A DNA stretch of 64,000 nt from positions 89,122-153,121 of the forward strand of contig JAKSYS010000056.1 of the NCBI GenBank assembly GCA_022925895.1. The letters are read 5' to 3'. A program made the translations under genes and the position numbers. The notes beneath the pieces were generated by a model, which worked only from the letters and a program-made list of their open reading frames with translations, was not told the origin of the DNA and did not search any database. This document shows positions 21,361 to 31,800 of this stretch, piece by piece (positions within the stretch are counted from its first letter, which is position 1; the number at the start of each line of letters is the position of its first letter). The DNA is from Fragilaria crotonensis (taxonomy: Eukaryota > Bacillariophyta > Fragilariophyceae > Fragilariales > Fragilariaceae).

Positions 21361-22161
21361 AACGTCTTCGCCAGCTCTAACCTAGCGTTCGTGACATGAG
21401 TTTGCGAAAATGATGTCGAAGTCAATGGAATGTGTTCCGCGAGATGCAAAACGGATGCGACAGCAAAGATTCCACAATCGTGCCCATTTTTCTGTGATGG
21501 ACAGTCCTTGTAATGCACTCGTTTAAGCACCGCAGTATCCGATTGTTGTAACGACAGATACTTCTTTTCGTGCAGAATAAACTTGTTGAAAAACAAATTG
21601 ACCGTCTTCACCAGCGCCGCGGCAGTGCTAGCTTGATGGATGCGCTTCTTTGCACGTACGAGGGAGTCGTAGAATGAGATGTCCACAAAAAATTCGGGAT
21701 GATGCACCGAGAAGTCAAAGCATGCGACAAAGAAGTGCCCCGGTAGCTTCGGTGGTGACACCATTGGAATGATTAGTCTTTGTGGGAGATCAGGGTAGCC
21801 TTTACATCAATGATATGGGCAAGCATATTTCGGTGCTTAGTGAGAACATATTGATGCTGCTTCCACTCTGATTGAGTGGCAACGTCTTCACGAGTCAGAG
21901 AGGCAGTTTTGTTGTATGACAATATCCAGGTCTCACAACCAAGGCTCCCAATCATTGGTGGAGTTTTCCTTCAGATGCGACGACATCCTGTGGTAGTGCT
22001 GTGGACTGCAAAATACAATCAAGAACAGCTGTACTCAAAAATTCCTCTCCCGAAAGGCATGCAAACTCAGCTGCAGTAGCTGTCAGTCTCATGGCTGCAT
22101 AACGAGGATCACCTGGAAAACCGGTGCGACAATTCCGACGAGATGATGTCTGAGTTGACAT
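21285..22161 (-). pseudogene. Ulp1-like (C48) cysteine protease of the MULE
   Basis: The start MSTQTSSRRNCRTGFPGDPR at 22161 leads to LDCILQSTALPQDVVA. The frame shifts at about 21955 to IGSLGCETWILSYNKTASLT and again near 21770 to the catalytic part. There LPGHFFVACFDFS supplies the His, FFVDISFYDSL the Asp, and KDCPSQKNGHDCGIFAVASV the oxyanion Gln and nucleophile Cys. This His-Asp-Gln-Cys order is that of SUMO-protease/C48 domains. The end (LELAKTLCSDTAHMTSAVFR) overlaps the start of the transposase ORF by about 75 bases in another frame. The role for the element is unknown; C48 domains cleave ubiquitin-like modifiers, so it could act on host SUMO conjugates or process an element protein. 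Confidence 0.78.
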
Positions 22162-22385
22162 CGTTTTGTAATGAAACCAGATGTTAGTAGTAGAAGGAGC
22201 AATAGCAAGTGCCTTCTCTAACAGCGCTGGGGGGAGAGAAAATCAATACCAAGAAAGATGAGTGCAACGATGTCAATGTTGTGTTCGTCTTCTCTTGTGA
22301 AAGACATACTAAGCAAGGATTGTAGGACAATCTACGTGCAGCACTGGAATGACATGCGCGCAGGTTCCTATAAATCACGACAGAC

Positions 22386-22896
22386 CACATGTACTGTGTA
22401 TGACAATGTACGTGCAGCACTGGAATTGCGTGCGCCTAATTTTCAACGAAAAATCAAGACACACAATGATGCTTCCAATGATGAGGCATTGAGGATCCAA
22501 ACCAGCCTTGCTGAAACTATGACCACTGTCAAAACCGACAATATACCTAACATTGCCAATGGCATGATGAAGGTTTGACACCAGTAATTCAACAATGATA
22601 GTGAATTACTTCATGGCTATGCGACGCCTCACGTTCATGTCGGTCCATTGTACACCACGGAGTACGACAAGTGCTGTGGAAAACAAAGATGGCAGGCGCT
22701 GAGATTTGACAAGGATGATATAGTGCAAAAGCGCAAACTAAATGGATGATATTGTAATATAATACAAATGTTGTGTATGATTTAAAAAGCGACATTTTCA
22801 AATGGATGATATAGTAAAAAACGACAAAATGATATTGTAAGTCATTGTATGATTTTGAAAAAAGGGAAAACTTATGGATGATTTTGTAATTTCCCC
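22386..22896 (-). repeat. MULE terminal inverted repeat, right
   Basis: Inverted copy of the left TIR. Just inside it, 22329-22364 repeats part of the TIR (ACGTGCAGCACTGGAAT) in the same orientation as 22403-22437, a partial internal duplication not present at the left end. Confidence 0.93.
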
Positions 22897-22911
22897 AAAA
22901 AAGAAGAAGAA

Positions 22912-24090
22912 CTAATTATTGGGTTGTCACCGCTCTCAGTCTTTGTTCAAGACCAAAAGTGTACCCCACCATGGCCACTTCATATTGCAGCGTGGCGACG
23001 GTTATAAAACCCTAACACTAATGTCCCTAAGTTGTCAATGCCATCGTTGCGCCAGTGACGGTACCTGGTACGTTGGATTCCGTAAAATGAGTCAATCAAG
23101 TCTGTCGTTTCCCATCCTGTAGCATTCGTTTTCTTGCCATGGCCGTGTACCGTAGCCACCTTCTCCGGGTGGCTGGGCTTTGCTTGATTATTGACTCTAA
23201 AGGCCGCTGACAGTAGTGTCGGTCTGCAACGGTTAACTGGTTTGGTTGAGCATAGATGTGACGTATCTCTGCGAGTTCGAGTCTCGTATGTCTTGCAGGG
23301 ATGTCTCATTGGTGCCGTGTAGAACTTGGTTCCTGCTCCGCCATTGTCGACTCGCTAATCGATGAAACTGTCTCAGTATGTGGAGTAGACTGCTGAGTCC
23401 TGAACCTTGCGGTGATGCATGATCATTGCCGTAGGGACTCATGTCGGCTAGCGTCCTCCACTCCACACTCATGTACCCTTTGATGGCATTTTGCCATCCG
23501 ATAGCTTCCTGATCATGTAATGCTGATTCGATACACTCTTGCATTTTTCTTGGAAACTCTGATATATCCGGCTTGTACTCCTCTCCTTTGCACCAGGCCA
23601 GCACACCGTCTTTGGGGAGGTTGAAGACTGGATGGTATACGTCGGGGGAAATTCTCTGCCGAAATTCCTGCAGTGCTTTCTCGCGATCAGGATTCTGAGG
23701 ACAGCGAAGAACGTGTTGGACTGTTTCCCCATGTTCGCGGCAACATGGGCATCGGGTCAAGTTGTTATCCGATACGGTTGACACGCGCTCTCTTTTTCGC
23801 CTGTGTGCCACGTCAAATATGAACTTTGAGTGATCGACTTGCTCGCGAGGTGGTAACTTTCGATAGAAGATGCCAAAAGTTCCAAATCGATGCGGTCCCA
23901 TGTATTATCAGACCATTTGCGACGTGTCTGTAGATACCTCCTCAGATGGTATCCGTTGATATGGTACCTCAGACAGGATTCCACATGGCTTACCAGACGT
24001 CTGCCGTTAACTGAGATAGAGATTCGGGTCTCAGGTACATGATCTGTCGTCTCGACCGACTGTCGTTGGGTTCTTTGGGATCTATAACAC
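22912..24090 (-). mobile_element. LINE 3' fragment beside the MULE
   Basis: Minus-strand counterpart of the 17160-18704 fragment. It begins near 24090 in the RNase H tail (RISISVNGRRLVSHVESC), then SCLRYHINGYHLRRYLQTRR and, after a frameshift near 23850, KFIFDVAHRRKRERVSTVSD. The zinc motif is TRCPCCREHGETVQHVLRCP. Then come SVEWRTLADMSPYG, RQWRSRNQVLHGTNE and, in another frame, KRQTDLIDSFYGIQRTRYRH. The 3' end is again ACCCAATAATTAG, only about 15 T/C-rich bases from the MULE terminus at 22896. 5'-truncated and non-functional. Confidence 0.82.
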
Positions 24091-24749
24091 GAATGTTGGA
24101 GATGATATCAAGTTCAGTTATGCATCAATGATAAGAGCAATGAACAAGGCCCTACCTCTAACAAGCTTGCTGCCCAACAAATTCGAAATTCCAACTGGAC
24201 TGAACATCAATGTATTCCGACATTCCTTTCAAATTCAGGAGCGGAGGCACTTTTTCTGGGTGACTTCAAGTCTTGACGCGGTCCCATCAACACCCTCTAA
24301 TGGTAATTCTACGTCGTGGGAACAGGACTGTGTGTTGACTCGGTTGCTTTCTGATCGGCGTGGTGTCACTAGTTTGCAACGACCGATACTTGAAATGGAG
24401 AGCGGCAGGGAGGAGCCACAATGAAAGCGACAGAAAAGTGCATTGTTGGAACAACAAGTTGCTGAAGAGGAAGGCAATATGCAAGAAGACAATACTACTA
24501 CTGTTGTGGTTGTTGAGAACGAAGTGGAGACGTTGTTTCCACAGCAGCAGACGGGAGCAATTGAGAAAGGACACGCCTTCACTCAAATGGACAGATGCAG
24601 GCGACGTGCCTCACTATCAACAATGAACCTTGACAAACGACAACGCGGCCAGCATCCGCACAGGTCGTGAGGAACAACAAGCAACAATTGTGGCATTCAA
24701 CCCACTGATTAACACATTGGGAGGGAACACAAATCAAACCGATACAACA
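24091..24749. other. Spacer before the L2HGDH-like relic, nothing recognised
   Basis: Several short ORFs on both strands (for example 24128-24424 plus) with no motif I recognise and no overlap with neighbours. It may hold the promoter and 5' UTR of the following gene relic. Confidence 0.4.
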
Positions 24750-25275
24750 ATGATGTGTCGTCGGACGAATCATTCAGCGACTAATCGCGTGGAAGCTGTT
24801 GTAATCGGAGCTGGTGTCATTGGTTTAGCTGTGGCACGAGCATTGGCACTCAAAGGAAAGGAGGTGATTATTGTGGAACGTGCGTCGACGATAGGGTCCG
24901 GTGAGTGTGTTGCGTGATGGGCAGCTGTTGGTGCACTCTGCCATGCTGATGTGTGATGTGAATCAAATGAATGAGAATACTCGCTATTGTCAATATCACC
25001 GCCTAATTCGATTCCTTCACAATGTCCATTATCATAGAAACATCCTCTCGGAACTCCGAGGTCATTCATGCCGGTATCTACTATCCAACCTCATCACGAA
25101 AGGCTTAGTTTTGTGTCGAGGGTAAGAAAATGTTATACGAATTGTGTCACTCTCACAGCATTCCCTTTCGACGCTGTGGAATGGCGTTCCTGGTTTGTTT
25201 CATTTGTTTGGCATCGAAAGTCCAGGTTTGACCGCGAGTATGTGTATAGCAAACTATATTGCGGAGCGATCTTGA
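24750..25275 (+). pseudogene. L2HGDH: L-2-hydroxyglutarate dehydrogenase-like FAD oxidoreductase, internally deleted
   Basis: Exon 1 (ATG at 24750) encodes VEAVVIGAGVIGLAVARALA and KEVIIVERASTIGS, a Rossmann GxGxxG FAD-binding start. A 137-base GT-AG intron follows (24901-25037). Exon 2 continues ETSSRNSEVIHAGIYYP, a signature of L2HGDH-type enzymes, then hits an in-frame TAG (near 25097), then FCVEGKKMLYELCHSHSIPF and RRCG. Directly after, in another frame, comes a piece like the family C-terminus, HLFGIESPGLTASMC, ending at TGA 25273-25275. The central catalytic part, perhaps 250-300 residues, is missing. The enzyme oxidises L-2-hydroxyglutarate to 2-oxoglutarate in mitochondria. Presence of the intron rules out a processed copy; it is a deletion-derived pseudogene. 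Confidence 0.8.
24901..25037 (+). other. Spliceosomal intron in the L2HGDH-like relic
   Basis: Donor GTGAGTG directly after GGGTCCG, acceptor ATCATAG before AAACATCC. Joining them restores GSETSSRNSEV, which fits the family. Confidence 0.8.
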
Positions 25276-25522
25276 CAAGTGGCTCGGTGATTTTTCAACA
25301 AACTTGACACAGCTACGTATCGGCTGACTGGATGCTTACTACTTGTGTGTTACCGTTCTATTTTCTTCCCACCACCAGTGCAACCAGCGGTAGTGCACTT
25401 CCCCAATTTGCAATTGACGCCACCTGCGATCAGCGAGACATGCTCTATGATCAATGTGGCGCAAGACTGGCCGTCGCTCAATTCTTGACATATACAGCGA
25501 CGGCGCAACCATAGTCATAACC

Positions 25523-27894
25523 TTAAATTTTATGAACAACAAATGCCTTTCCTGTTGCCTTTGAGTCGCCTTCAGTGCACCGAGGAACCTGCGCCTGATG
25601 CCTGCCGCGATGCGAGCCGTGCCTGATTGCTCCCTCTCAATTTGACGCAATCGGCGTTCTTCATTCTTCGCCGAGCTTCCATGGCCGTGGAATTGATAAC
25701 ACAAGTTGCGATAGGCTTCCTTTCGTGTCAGCAAGCGTCCGTGTTCGTCACGATAATCCAACTTGATTTCGCGCGACGCCAGTTCTCGGTCTTTGTCTGT
25801 AGCACCTTTTCCAATGCGAACAACCTCCTTCAAATTGAGCGGTGCATAATCTTCATATGTTCGTTCGTCCTTGGCACGGCCTCTCAACTCTTCCCTACCG
25901 GCATTTCTTCCACTAATCTCACCCGTGTGTCGGAGCATGGCAAGAACACCAGCCATACCCCTCCCAACCGTTGATGTTGTCGCAGTTCCATCTATACCGA
26001 TTCCAATAGGCTCTTGCTCGTCCTCTTTAATCTGTTTGGCCAATTCGGACATGTCAGCACCCTCGGTGTCTTCCATCACATGGTCCGCCTTCTCATCAAC
26101 CCCTTGACTACTATCAATAATCACCTGTCCGCTCTTTGCCTGTTTCTTTGTCCTTCTTCGCTCGTCCAGATCCTCGCGTGCTCTCAGCACTCTTGTGAAC
26201 TCGAGCGTCTCGTCGACTGTAAAGTCGATGCCACTCTCATTCGTCGGCGCCTCTGAATTATTTGAAGCTGCATTGCTGTCCAGAACCGCCTGCGCAACAG
26301 CATCCGCACCTCTAGGAGTGGACAGTTCTCGCAATTTGCGCAAACGACGCGCCTTGGCCAAGGCCTCATTCAAAAAGTTGTCGTCAGGTTCTACTTCGTC
26401 ATCAAGAGTATTGGCAGCCTTGGTCTCCTCCTTGATTAGCGGCTTGAAGGCCGCCTCTGATTGCACATTACCTTTCTCCATGATTTCGTCAAACCGTGCG
26501 CGACGTTTGGCGGCATCCGCAATATCGTCTGCATGGAGCAAATGTGAATCTGTCTCTTCGTCGTTGTTGTCGTCGCCATTGCCATCGTCACGACGTTTTC
26601 GTTTCTTGTTGGATTTAATCGCAGTCTGCTCCAATTCATCCAAAATGCTACCCATTGGTTGCGCTCGTTCCAAGTCTTCGTCATCATCGTCGTCTATCTC
26701 AACCGTCCGCTTGTTTTTCTTGTCCTTCTTTGTTTTCTTTTTCTTGAACTTCATCTCCTTCTTCTTCTTGTTGGGAAGACTAGCTGCATATTCCTCAGCG
26801 GTCATGAAATCAGAAGCGACAACACTAGCAACAGAATGCTCCAATGAAATGGCTTTTCCCTTCTCGTGGGCAAACAGGCCAGTTGAAGCACTGTCTTCCT
26901 CTTGCACCATCGCCTGGCCGAGCTTAAAGCCACGACGCTTGGTTTGTTCGTTGTCGATGTTTCCGGCCATTGGGGCAGTCCCTCGTTCCAACCGCATCGG
27001 AGCCTGGACACCACCCAGTTCTTCGAATTCATCATCATCGTATCCTGCATATCCACCAGCCCGGCCCATACCCATTTCGACCTGTCGTTTCTGACGCAAA
27101 CGATGTTGTTGCGCTTGATCATCCGCCAATTGCACATTCTCCAGTCGCGCAGTTTCAGGATCGTCGTTCAATCCAATAACCTTTCTACTATCATTTGCTC
27201 TCACAAGAAGAGGAGCATCGGCAAGAGTTAGTATCGTCGTTGAACCAGCTTCGAAGTCTGATGTGGCATGTCCAACATTAATGCCTTCCAGATGGGCTTC
27301 ATCATACGTTTGTGACACTCCCTTAGTGGGCTTGACTTTCTTTGCCTTTTTGGGCTTTTTATTCTTGCCTGAAATTGCAACAGCGTTGTCATCAACACCA
27401 CTACCGGTGCGCATCTTGGATGCCCACGATAGAACAGCACTCCCGGACGTGTCCTTGGTCGTCGTCACGTCTCCCAACGTTTGTGTTCCAAACGACGAAG
27501 CGATCCCCTGTTGGACTTGTCGTTTGAGTCTTTCTTTTTCAATTCGTTCTTCCAATTCCTTTTTGGCTCCCTCATTATCCGCTGGAAGATGAACAGCCTC
27601 CTTGTTGGTGTTCAAGGGTTTAAGACCCAACGAAACACGAAGCTTGTTGGTTTCTTGTACCGAGAGTGAGAGCTCTGATGAATCCTTCTGGGAAGATGAT
27701 AATGGAGAGGAAATTGTGCCGTTCTGTGGTGTTGAGGCTTCCATGTTGTGAGAATTACTCTCATCATTGTGTTCTACCGACTGCGACTGCGACTGCGACT
27801 GCGACTGCGTTGATGACAACTTTAATGGTTTGAGTCCCAACTTGGCACGAAGTTCATTCGTCTCTGCGATCGATAGTTCAATAACATCGGACAT
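25523..27894 (-). CDS. SART1: SART-1/Snu66-type U4/U6.U5 tri-snRNP protein
   Basis: The N-terminus MSDVIELSIAETNELRAKLG is the diagnostic SART-1 opening, and it is repeated at about residue 78 as LSVQETNKLRVSLGLKPLN. Long charged coiled-coil regions follow, with Lys-rich nuclear-localisation-like runs (KEMKFKKKKTKKDKKNKRTV). The conserved C-terminal part has EVVRIGKGATDKDRELASRE and AYRNLCYQFHGHGSSAKNEE. As read, a missing A in the run at 25560-25562 shifts the frame, and translation runs on to 25339 with an unrelated tail. One added base gives ATGKAFVVHKI and a stop at 25523-25525, about 790 residues, which matches the family. The protein recruits the tri-snRNP to the spliceosome in the nucleus. 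A (CTGCGA)n hexanucleotide run near 27780 encodes Ser-Gln repeats. Confidence 0.92.
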
Positions 27895-28204
27895 GTAATA
27901 GTTGTTGTATGTAGAATATTAAGCGTTTCAATATCGACTGTTGATGGGTCGTTTGAGAAGAGGCCAAAGGGTGGGTCTACGATATTCTCTGTTATCCATT
28001 TGTGTGATGAATGCCAAGGATGATTCTGGATGGTGATGCACACAGCGGGAAAGGTCTACTGTACTAGGAGTACATTTTTACATTTTATTGGTATGACTGT
28101 ACTCCCAGTTCATTGCAGTACAAGCACAACTGACTACTGTACTCTCACACCTACGGTAGCGTATCATATAAAGGAGTAGGGGAAATTGCTGTTCCACCTG
28201 TTAT

Positions 28205-28293
28205 TTTTGCCACAACTTTTAAAACACCTGTTTTCTTTCTAATAACACTTGTTTTCTACGTAGAAAACAGGTTTTTAAACATAACAGGTGTTG
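28205..28293. repeat. Imperfect palindrome with repeated AACAGGT
   Basis: The centre is at TTCTAC/GTAGAA (about 28260). AACAGGT-type motifs flank it symmetrically: ACCTGTT or ACTTGTT three times on the left, AACAGGT twice on the right here and once more beyond the Copia insertion (35908-35914). The Copia target site TGTTG is the right edge. It lies between SART1 and the retrotransposon. Confidence 0.6.
28289..28293. repeat. Target-site duplication TGTTG, left
   Basis: Matches 35893-35897. Five bases is the usual length for Copia integrases. Confidence 0.85.
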
Positions 28294-28680
28294 AGTTGGG
28301 AGACTCGTGAGCCGGAAGCTGCGAGTCTACTCTGTTAGGGTGAGGGTTTGTTTGGTTCAGTCTTAACAAATAGTAAATCCTAAACTTATAATCTAAATAG
28401 TAGATCGATCTCATGCAATGATTCCAGACAGGGGTCGCTGTCCGTTTAGAGACGGTCGCGGAGTAGCAATTCAAGCGATGCGGAGCACCTTGATTGCTAA
28501 ACCTCAATCGGCGTTAGAGACGACACTATCTGTGCAATGGCCGTTGCAGCAGAGTAGATAGTGTGAAGGAGCAGGACAGTAGTCGTTGGAGCAGGACAGT
28601 AGTCGTGGAACGACTAGGCTGTAGGACAGTGCCAGTCCAACAGTACAGTAGCCGGTTCCAGTAGACCGTCTGCCGCAACT
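28294..28680 (-). repeat. 3' LTR of the Copia element
   Basis: 387 bases, with one extra G near 28340 as the only difference noticed from the 5' LTR. Confidence 0.95.
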
Positions 28681-28863
28681 CTCCCTCTCATTGCTTGAGA
28701 CGTAGGTACGGTATACCAGTCACACGCACTATGCGGCGCATGACTCACAATTGCATCACTTTCATTTTCTCGTCACATCGGCATTTTCAATCTAGTTAGC
28801 CGTTTGAGAGAGAGGTGATGTTGTCATTCACAGATTTGAACAGCGGAGCTGTTCAAGGCAAGG

Positions 28864-31800
28864 TTACCATCCTTGCACGAGCTTGCGTATGTGCTCGAAA
28901 GTCTCACGGTTGAGACCTTTAGTGAGATAATCAGCCCACTGTTCTTTCGTGTCGACCTTCAGAATACTGACGTCTCCGTTGGTGACATGACTCCAGAAGA
29001 AGTGCCATTTGACAAGGAAGTACTTCGTTCTGTTGGTGATTCGTTGCTTGGTTGCAAGAAGAAGAGCGCCGTTGTTGTCTTCAAAGACACGACATCGAAT
29101 CGTCGACTTGAACTGCGGTGGAAGTCGGAGCGCAGCGATCACTTCACTGAGGAGCGATCGGAGTGGAAGGAGCGTTCTCATGCTGGCGCTGAGAGCTGAG
29201 TATTCCGATTCGAGAGTCGACAAAGAGATTTCGGTTTGAAGCTTCGATTTCCAAAGAATTGGACATCCGCCAAGCGTAATGATGTATCCAGTTCTGGACT
29301 TGGAGCTTGAGGGCTCATAGTCGGGGTCGCGACCATGCAAGCCGGCGAAGTCGGCGTCAACGTAGCAATCAATGGAAAGGTCGCCAGTGGGACGAACGAT
29401 AGTGCCTTTGTCGGCAGTGCGATGCAAGTATCGGATGATGGTCTTGATGGCAGTGGCGTGACTCTTCTTTGGGCTGTGGTTGAAACGTGCAACTTGACTG
29501 ACGGCGAAGGCAATGTCAGGTCGAGTATTCGTAGAGAGATAGAGGAGCATTCCAACGATGGAAGGATAGCTCCAGGATTCATTGTACGGTTCACCGTCAG
29601 GATCGATGCCGAGTGGAAGTTGAATAGCTGGCGTCCAATTTGGGTTGCAGTCAGACATTCCCGTGGCGTCGATGATTCGCTGGATCAGTCCTTTCTGAGT
29701 GAGCGTGACGGTGTTATTCGTAGCATCCTTAACAAATTTAATGCCAAGGAAATCCGTAAACGTGCCCTCCTTTGTGAACTGTAGTCCACGTCGTTCGAGA
29801 CCGTCGAGTAGTTTGGTCAAATCGGACTCGTTTGCGTACGCAATTCCGACGTCATCGACATAGAGGACGACCATGATGGTGTCCTTGAACAAGAAGCATG
29901 GATCCAAGGTGCTTTGTTTGAAGCCTTGATCGGTGAACGCCTCAAGAACATGCTCAAACCAGAGTCGCGGAGCGACAGATAAACCATACAAGCTTTTGAC
30001 AAGTTGTAGGCACGTAGACTTTCCACGTGGAGATTGGAATCCGCGAGGTAGATGAATCCAAACAGGCGTTTCCAACTTAGCCTGGACAAATGCGTTGCTA
30101 AAGTCAATAGAACTTGTGTCCCAATTGAGCGTCAGAGCAAGGATTGTAAATAGGCGAACGGAGCTCCACGCGACCACGGGTGCGAAGGTTTCAGGTTCAC
30201 CTTCTTCCAAGTCACCTCGTACGCAGTACCGTGCCTTGTACTTGCTTATCACACCGTCGGGTGTCCGTTTACGTTTGAAAACCCAAGTGCCCGGTAAAAT
30301 TCGAGACTTGGCGTTTGATATTTCCGTTTCAATCCACGTCTTGTTGTTCTCCAAACTGGCAATCTCTTTTGCAGCGGCTGCCATCCACTTCGAGAGATTC
30401 GGTTCATCTGACATCGCTTCATCGTACGTCAGAGTGTCGGGATCGGAGAGAGGCTTTGAGAGCGAGCGGGGACCAAGAAAACCACATTCTTGAAAGATCC
30501 AAGCGCTGGGTTCGACAAAGTATCCGGCGCCTTGATTTCCATCGTAGCCGAGTCGAGAAGGTGCATTGCGCTGGCGAGTGGAACGGCGAGGCGAATGACG
30601 AACGACTGGTGCTGGGCTTGGAACAGATGAGCGAACGGGAGCGGATGGTGGTTCCTTTGCTGACGACGTATCATTCGTCGATGTTGTCTCCTCATTGGAG
30701 ACATCCGGGTCGGAGACGGAGATGGTGGACGCGGAGGCGTAGGCAAAGGAGTCGGCGCGCGAGGAGTTTCGAGGTCCGAGAACGGGAGGTGTTGGGGAGT
30801 AATGGGAATGGTGGGGCGCGAACAATCGAGTCAACCGTTGCAACAGGCGTCGAAGTCGGAACAACAATGGAATTGTCGACGACGTCGTGCTGTTGATGTA
30901 CTGTCTCCCTCGTTGACGAGATCGGGCGCGGAGGCGTAGAGCTGTCAGGAGAGATGGCGTAGTTGGAAACTGAGTTGTCGGTGGCGGCGAAACAGGGAAT
31001 GGAGTCGGCGGAGATGATGTGTCCATTGCAGTCGCAACAGAGTCCATGTTGCGAAGTGTGTTGGCAACGATGGCGTCGGATGTTGGATCATCATTGATCG
31101 ACATTTCTGTTTCGTCCTCGTCGTCGAATGGGTACTGGAAGTAGGATTCGCCGAAGAGTTGTGCCCATGCGCGGGAATTGAAGTCAGGAAGACTTTCAAG
31201 CGATGAGGTGATGGTTGAGAACCAATCATCAAAAACAATATGGAATTGCGGAGTGATGTAGCCCGTCGATGGATTGAGAACGATCGGAACGGTGCTCGCG
31301 TGTTTGCTGGACAACCCCATGTTCACGCAGCGAGTGCTGCGAGGTTTCCAACGCGGAAGCTTCTTTCCATCAGCGATCGACTTGTCCAAGACATAAACCG
31401 GACAGCCCCAAACATGAAGATCATGAAACTTATGTTGTTGCCATCTGGATTTTGTGAACACGTCGACAGGGAAAGGCCAGAGACTTGATTTGGCATGTGA
31501 TTGTGCAAGAAAACAGCATGCTGCACGGCCATTGGCCAAAGGAAGCGTCGGCGACGTCGGGCCAGTGAATGGCCGAGTGTAGCATCATGGTCCGAGCAAT
31601 GGACATGATGGTTTGGATGCTGCGTTCGGCGTTGCCGTTGTGGTGATGAGCACCGACACCAGCAAATCGCACAATCTGCTCAAATAGACTTAACCTTTCA
31701 GTAAAAGCCTTCGTAGTGAAACACTTTGCGTTGTCTGATAGATACGATTGCGGGATAACGCCATGGTCACGGCACATGAGTTCGAAGTTTTCTTTGGCCA

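Larger units (their letters stand above)
15902..22896 (-). mobile_element. Mutator-like transposon (MULE) with 511-bp TIRs and an Ulp1-like gene
   Basis: Inverted repeats at 15902-16412 and 22386-22896 both start GGGGAAATTACAAAATCATC and run 511 bases with no difference noticed by eye. Between them lie, on the minus strand, an Ulp1-type cysteine protease, a MULE transposase with SWIM zinc finger and a zinc knuckle. On the plus strand lie a small acidic ORF and the 3' tail of a LINE. Long TIRs plus a MULE transposase define the class. An Ulp1 protease inside a MULE recalls the plant KAONASHI-type elements. The flanks are A-rich and no clear 8-11 bp target duplication could be read. The transposase frame is broken, but the TIR identity argues for recent movement. 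Confidence 0.9.

Noticed and set aside
26195-27094. 299-residue plus-strand ORF
   Set aside because: It is exactly antisense to SART1, rich in Ser/Phe runs produced by complementing Lys/Glu codons, and has no motif.
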